6,918 bases of DNA from Clostridiales bacterium. Its GTDB lineage: Bacteria; Bacillota; Clostridia; Christensenellales; DUVY01. The notes beneath the pieces were generated by a model. The model saw nothing but the letters and a program-made list of their open reading frames with translations, was not told where the DNA came from and searched no databases. Location of the stretch: contig JAITNT010000128.1 of the NCBI GenBank assembly GCA_031290295.1, positions 1-6,918 of the forward strand. Direction: 5' to 3'. A program made the translations under genes and the position numbers. Positions 5,501 through 6,918 of this stretch are shown here, piece after piece (position 1 is the first letter of the stretch; every line of letters starts with the position of its first letter).

Positions 5501-6918
5501 TCCCACGTGTCGTCGTCCCGCCACCCGATAAACTCATAACCCGATGCGGCGGCGGTCTCGGAGGACGCGTCCGCAAGATAAATTCTGCCGTCGGCGGCGG
5601 CGTATTCGTCGGGATTGCCGCCGAAGTAGACGTCGTCAAACGACCCTTCGTAAATCCGGTAATAAATTTCATAAACGGTTTGCGACGGAGGCTTGCCGGT
5701 ACCGTTCTCCTCAAGCTCCGCAATTTTTGCTACAGCCGCCTGCAGCGCCGCATAGTTGCTTACAAGGAGCTTATTCGCCGGGCTTAACGCCTCGTAAAGC
5801 GCGTTAATATACTCTACCGCGGATCTGTCGATAATCGTAAGCCGGCTCGTATCGGGCAAGACGCCGATCGCCGTTATGACGTCGGTCACCTCTTGCGGCA
5901 ACCCGGCGGCGACCGCGTTGACGGTGATAGTTATCTGCGCCGTTTTGGTAACGCCGTTCTCGGTATAGCTTACCGTAACCGTCGTATCGGCCGCGGTCAA
6001 AGCCCCGGTCTTATCGACCGTATATGCGATTACGGTCGCGTCGGGGCTGTCCGAATAATGCGCGGTAATAACCGCGCCCAGGCGGTCAAAGTATTCGCCC
6101 GCGGTATAAACCGTTTTGCCCGGCAACGCCGTTACCGTAATGCCCGTCAACGTGCGCGCCGTTACCGTTATCGCTACGTCGGCGGTCCTTGTAACGTCGC
6201 CCTCCGTATACGAAACCGTTATCTTGTTGTCGGCGGCGGTAAGCGCGCCGGTCTTATCGACGGTATAAGCCGTAACTGGTTTTGTCAATATTCCGCCGTT
6301 ATAAACCGCCTCTACCGTCATGCCGGTTTTTTCAAATTTTTCGCCGGTCTTGTAGGCGGTCTTCGCGGGCTGCGCCTTTACGGTCAAGCCCGTAAGCGCC
6401 CTTGCCGCTACGGTTATTCCGGTAACCTCCGCCGTCGAATATGTCGAGCCTCCGTCCTCCGTGTATCCTACGATGACGGCGGTGTCGCCCAAGCTGAAGG
6501 AGCTTGAGCCGTTTGTTCCTATAACGACAAGGTAATCCGTAACGGGCTTCGAGCTGCCGTCGCCGTAAGAGGCGGTGACCGTCATGCCGGTTTTATCGAA
6601 CGCTTGTCCCTCGACATAGCTCTTTTTTGCCGGTTGCGACGTTATTGCGATACCCGTCAGGGTGCGCGCCGTAACGGTGATATTAAAGGTCGCGGTTTTG
6701 TCGTTTTCGCCCTCGGTATAGCTTACCGTAACGGTCGTATCCGAAACGGTCAAATCGGCGGTCTTGTCTACCGTCCAGCCCGCGACGACGGCGGCCGTGC
6801 CGCCGGTATAGGAAGCCGTCACGACTAGCCCGAGCGTGCTTAAGCGTTCGCCGACGGAATAGTCCGTTTTGGCGGGCGCCGTCGTCACCGCTACGCTTAA
6901 CAGCGTTTTGGCTGTAAC
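2581..6918 (-). CDS. Giant multidomain surface protein, C-terminal 1445 residues (5' end beyond window)
   Basis: An open frame runs from the window edge to TAA at 2583-2581. Residues are counted from the GTT at 6918. Order seen: four Big_3-like Ig repeats (4-335); a helical linker (about 340-405) with INALYEAL and KLLVSNYAAL; a Flg_new/InlB-B-like repeat with YEFIGW ... YLYAVFE (to 493); an unassigned Tyr- and Asp-rich region (494-830) with degenerate repeats of the same kind; a clear Flg_new repeat with VFMGW ... LYAVW (831-907); a lipocalin-like module (916-991); a degenerate and then a clear Flg_new repeat (to 1151); and three lipocalin-like modules (1161-1445). It ends in YVRAA. No LPXTG motif, SLH domain, choline-binding repeat or transmembrane anchor is visible, so attachment must lie upstream or the protein is released. 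It is acidic, rich in Tyr, and has only three Cys, as is common in extracellular adhesin-like proteins. Function is not recognisable beyond that. The GTG at 6888 is not the start, because the Ig repeat continues upstream of it. Confidence 0.85.
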   Translation of the reverse strand, partial: VTAKTLLSVAVTTAPAKTDYSVGERLSTLGLVVTASYTGGTAAVVAGWTVDKTADLTVSDTTVTVSYTEGENDKTATFNITVTARTLTGIAITSQPAKKSYVEGQAFDKTGMTVTASYGDGSSKPVTDYLVVIGTNGSSSFSLGDTAVIVGYTEDGGSTYSTAEVTGITVAARALTGLTVKAQPAKTAYKTGEKFEKTGMTVEAVYNGGILTKPVTAYTVDKTGALTAADNKITVSYTEGDVTRTADVAITVTARTLTGITVTALPGKTVYTAGEYFDRLGAVITAHYSDSPDATVIAYTVDKTGALTAADTTVTVSYTENGVTKTAQITITVNAVAAGLPQEVTDVITAIGVLPDTSRLTIIDRSAVEYINALYEALSPANKLLVSNYAALQAAVAKIAELEENGTGKPPSQTVYEIYYRIYEGSFDDVYFGGNPDEYAAADGRIYLADASSETAAASGYEFIGWRDDDTWETVTYLENLTGNKYLYAVFELTENIALRFIDKVDGETVLYETIVSRVYGWYNFYDNGITEKIANAANRFAYAFYDASDDGGRVYDYNFFYTEGVAVNIYAASAAAREVTLTHEYDWEISFDFTPPDGDLYGNSYNVGTSLKLPVGALITVNVLNDDITDILVDGLSAGAASFYQFALAAGEAPVAISFVKTVSTGARVIFTADFTSYVYRVVHAASDGWDGLLTEGQLDDIYNYSMEYYYEYAVTYTVNGATALSYAELASYEFAHGAGAATVVTATRVYNVFELGIYFANGDYSDYWLSWPIFGKYTVAKAIDGDGLAQAAFGLTLYTDAARTIPFTENIDTLKPTRDLTLYAARRAAFTISFSAGGGSAAGPINIPADNGNNYYTLNLPVSAKAGHVFMGWSLEDGGAVIDGYIYCEYILVNYNRDVTLYAVWLQLADATGSPLLGVWVAYGGEYFLEFRADGTGGWQQYDYTEEFFYFQDDDDVSIIFWGGYNYSLYLPSALDGDTLLFFDVTFVKTDAALVEVTVHNDDGGVAVRRYLGTAQVSDLYTLGLQSYYYIGKTRIDDARTFSEIAVGGKVTLWAYPVYKITGGYGDIRFIDLDTQGGTLPEALPEFISIIGGYGAFFRHRLDMFAPEKAGMLFAGWYTAAAGGDLIDNIYSLTWSEYASISKLYARYADGGAVDYTGSAFAGTWSAAYIDNFGDYITVTFVLNADGTYAYAESCNGEPYYSAAGAYRLNGADISIITLENVGDYLYFMSKSDLTLNLMFIDDNILVAAGNILIKGAVKPADYEGEDIVGTYRYYVVSGDYEQSMLLVFSGNGTVVITAGMKYDGETETETETANGYYRIRDGRVWIISNSMGVEDFTEYMSALTRVGGNYGGLPVLGTWTAADAVTASVFSLLILDSDGVITFISPDGEYKTLYNILGENYYAVILDNFVCYATYTAGAVETLTITVDLDSDSLTLNYVRAA
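2584..3438 (-). repeat. Three C-terminal lipocalin-like beta modules
   Basis: Approximate units are 3438-3136, 3126-2863 and 2859-2584. Each starts with a hydrophobic-G-T-(W/Y) motif: FAGTW (Gly1165), IVGTY (Gly1272) and VLGTW (Gly1360). A strand and a D-G-T-like turn follow: LNADGT (1185-1190), FSGNGT (1291-1296) and LDSDGV (1378-1383). The first two add a G-x-Y-R-(L/I) strand (GAYRLNG, GYYRIRDG). Assignment to lipocalin-like/DUF5640-like families is by motif pattern only. The array forms the C-terminus of the protein. Confidence 0.6.
2975..2998. repeat. Hexanucleotide tandem repeat, (GTCTCG)3 GTTTCG
   Basis: Three exact and one near-exact hexamers lie inside the giant gene. On the coding strand they give alternating Glu-Thr within GETETETETA (third C-terminal module). 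Since the unit is two codons, copy-number change would lengthen a loop without shifting the frame. Confidence 0.85.
3466..3717 (-). repeat. Flg_new/InlB-B-like repeat, third clear copy
   Basis: Visible residues 1068-1151. It shows IRFIDLDTQGGTLPEALPE, then KAGMLFAGWYTAAAGGDLI and closing KLYARY. The D-x-x-G-G-T-L opening and the G-W-Y segment are typical; the final Trp is Tyr here. It separates the first lipocalin-like module from the C-terminal three. Confidence 0.75.
3946..4173 (-). repeat. Lipocalin-like beta module, isolated copy
   Basis: Visible residues 916-991. It starts SPLLGVWVAYGGEYFLEF, with Gly920-Val-Trp922, then FRADGT (933-938), then alternating hydrophobic strands to DVTFVK. 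The G-x-W ... F-x-x-D-G-T pattern resembles small lipocalin-like or DUF5640-like domains. It sits between Flg_new repeats rather than with its three relatives downstream. Confidence 0.55.
4198..4428 (-). repeat. Flg_new/InlB-B-like repeat, clear copy
   Basis: Visible residues 831-907. It shows FTISFSAGGGS, then the diagnostic KAGHVFMGWSLEDGG and closing VTLYAVW. This is the best match to the family in the window. It directly precedes the first lipocalin-like module. Confidence 0.8.
5440..5679 (-). repeat. Flg_new/InlB-B-like repeat, first copy
   Basis: Visible residues 414-493. It opens with a beta strand (VYEIYYRIYEG), then shows the diagnostic SGYEFIGWRDDD and closing KYLYAVFE. This follows the family pattern of G-Y-x-F-x-G-W and L-Y-A-x-W, with the last Trp replaced by Phe. 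The repeat forms a small beta-grasp-like fold in related surface proteins. Confidence 0.7.
5914..6909 (-). repeat. Four tandem Big_3-type bacterial Ig-like repeats
   Basis: Units of 81-88 residues begin with K/R-(T/A)-L-(T/L)-(G/S) and end with (N/T/A)-I-T-V-x-A. Approximate units on the minus strand are 6909-6667, 6666-6403, 6402-6157 and 6156-5914. Each shows P-A/G-K near residue 15, a (F/L)-(D/E/S)-(K/R/T)-x-G segment, and near the end D-(T/K/N)-x-(V/I)-(T/I)-V-(S/G)-Y-T-E. Units 3 and 4 share AYTVDKTGALTAAD exactly. Their DNA has diverged at synonymous sites, so the duplications look old. VTA before the first unit shows that the array continues outside the window. Such domains usually act as rigid stalks or binding surfaces on secreted proteins. 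Confidence 0.85.

Noticed and set aside
5893..6507. A 204-codon plus-strand open frame rich in Arg, Tyr and Gly
   Set aside because: It is the exact antisense of the Ig repeats, so its apparent internal repetition (RYRYR-like stretches) is inherited from them. No start signal or known motif is present.
6886..6888. GTG codon as the start of the giant protein
   Set aside because: The frame is open to the window edge and the upstream codons give VTAKTLLSVA, the repeat boundary seen in the other Ig units. There is no signal peptide after the GTG.
5914..6909. Regular DNA repetition as a CRISPR-like or mobile array
   Set aside because: The repetition is at protein level with units of about 245-265 bases and diverged codons, all in one open frame. 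There are no short exact repeats with unique spacers.

Overview
The window holds three genes, all on the minus strand. In transcription order they are a giant modular extracellular protein (5' end outside the window), a parvulin-type foldase lipoprotein, and the N-terminal half of a histidinol-phosphate aminotransferase (3' end outside the window). Base composition looks roughly balanced (estimated by eye). The Big_3-type Ig repeats, the Listeria/Bacteroides-type (InlB B / Flg_new) repeats, the PrsA-like lipoprotein and the strong purine-rich ribosome binding sites suggest an uncultured gut-type member of the Bacillota (Clostridia/Christensenellales-like). That placement is inference, because no rRNA or marker gene is present.

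Layout from high to low coordinates. Positions 6918-2581 encode the last 1445 residues of the giant protein: at least four Ig-like repeats, a short helical linker, a run of sharp to badly degenerated Flg_new-like repeats, and lipocalin-like 'G-T-W ... D-G-T' modules, one inside the Flg_new series and three in tandem at the C-terminus. A strong hairpin terminator follows (2573-2521). A promoter with a perfect TATAAT box (2489-2461), embedded in overlapping inverted repeats, then drives the foldase gene (2374-644). The foldase is followed by a second hairpin terminator (606-571), whose pairing is complete only in minus-strand RNA. Finally hisC starts at 532 with a good AGAGGAGG site and leaves the window at position 1. 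No intergenic stretch exceeds about 210 bases. No plus-strand gene, RNA gene, CRISPR array or mobile element was found.

Working together: the exported lipoprotein foldase probably helps secreted proteins fold outside the membrane, and the giant beta-rich protein next to it is an obvious candidate client. The terminator and promoter between them show they are not one simple operon, so the link is only proximity. hisC is a metabolic gene with no evident functional connection. The least ordinary parts are the C-terminal half of the giant protein, with lipocalin-like modules interleaved among decaying Flg_new-like repeats, and the long insertion in the foldase's parvulin domain.
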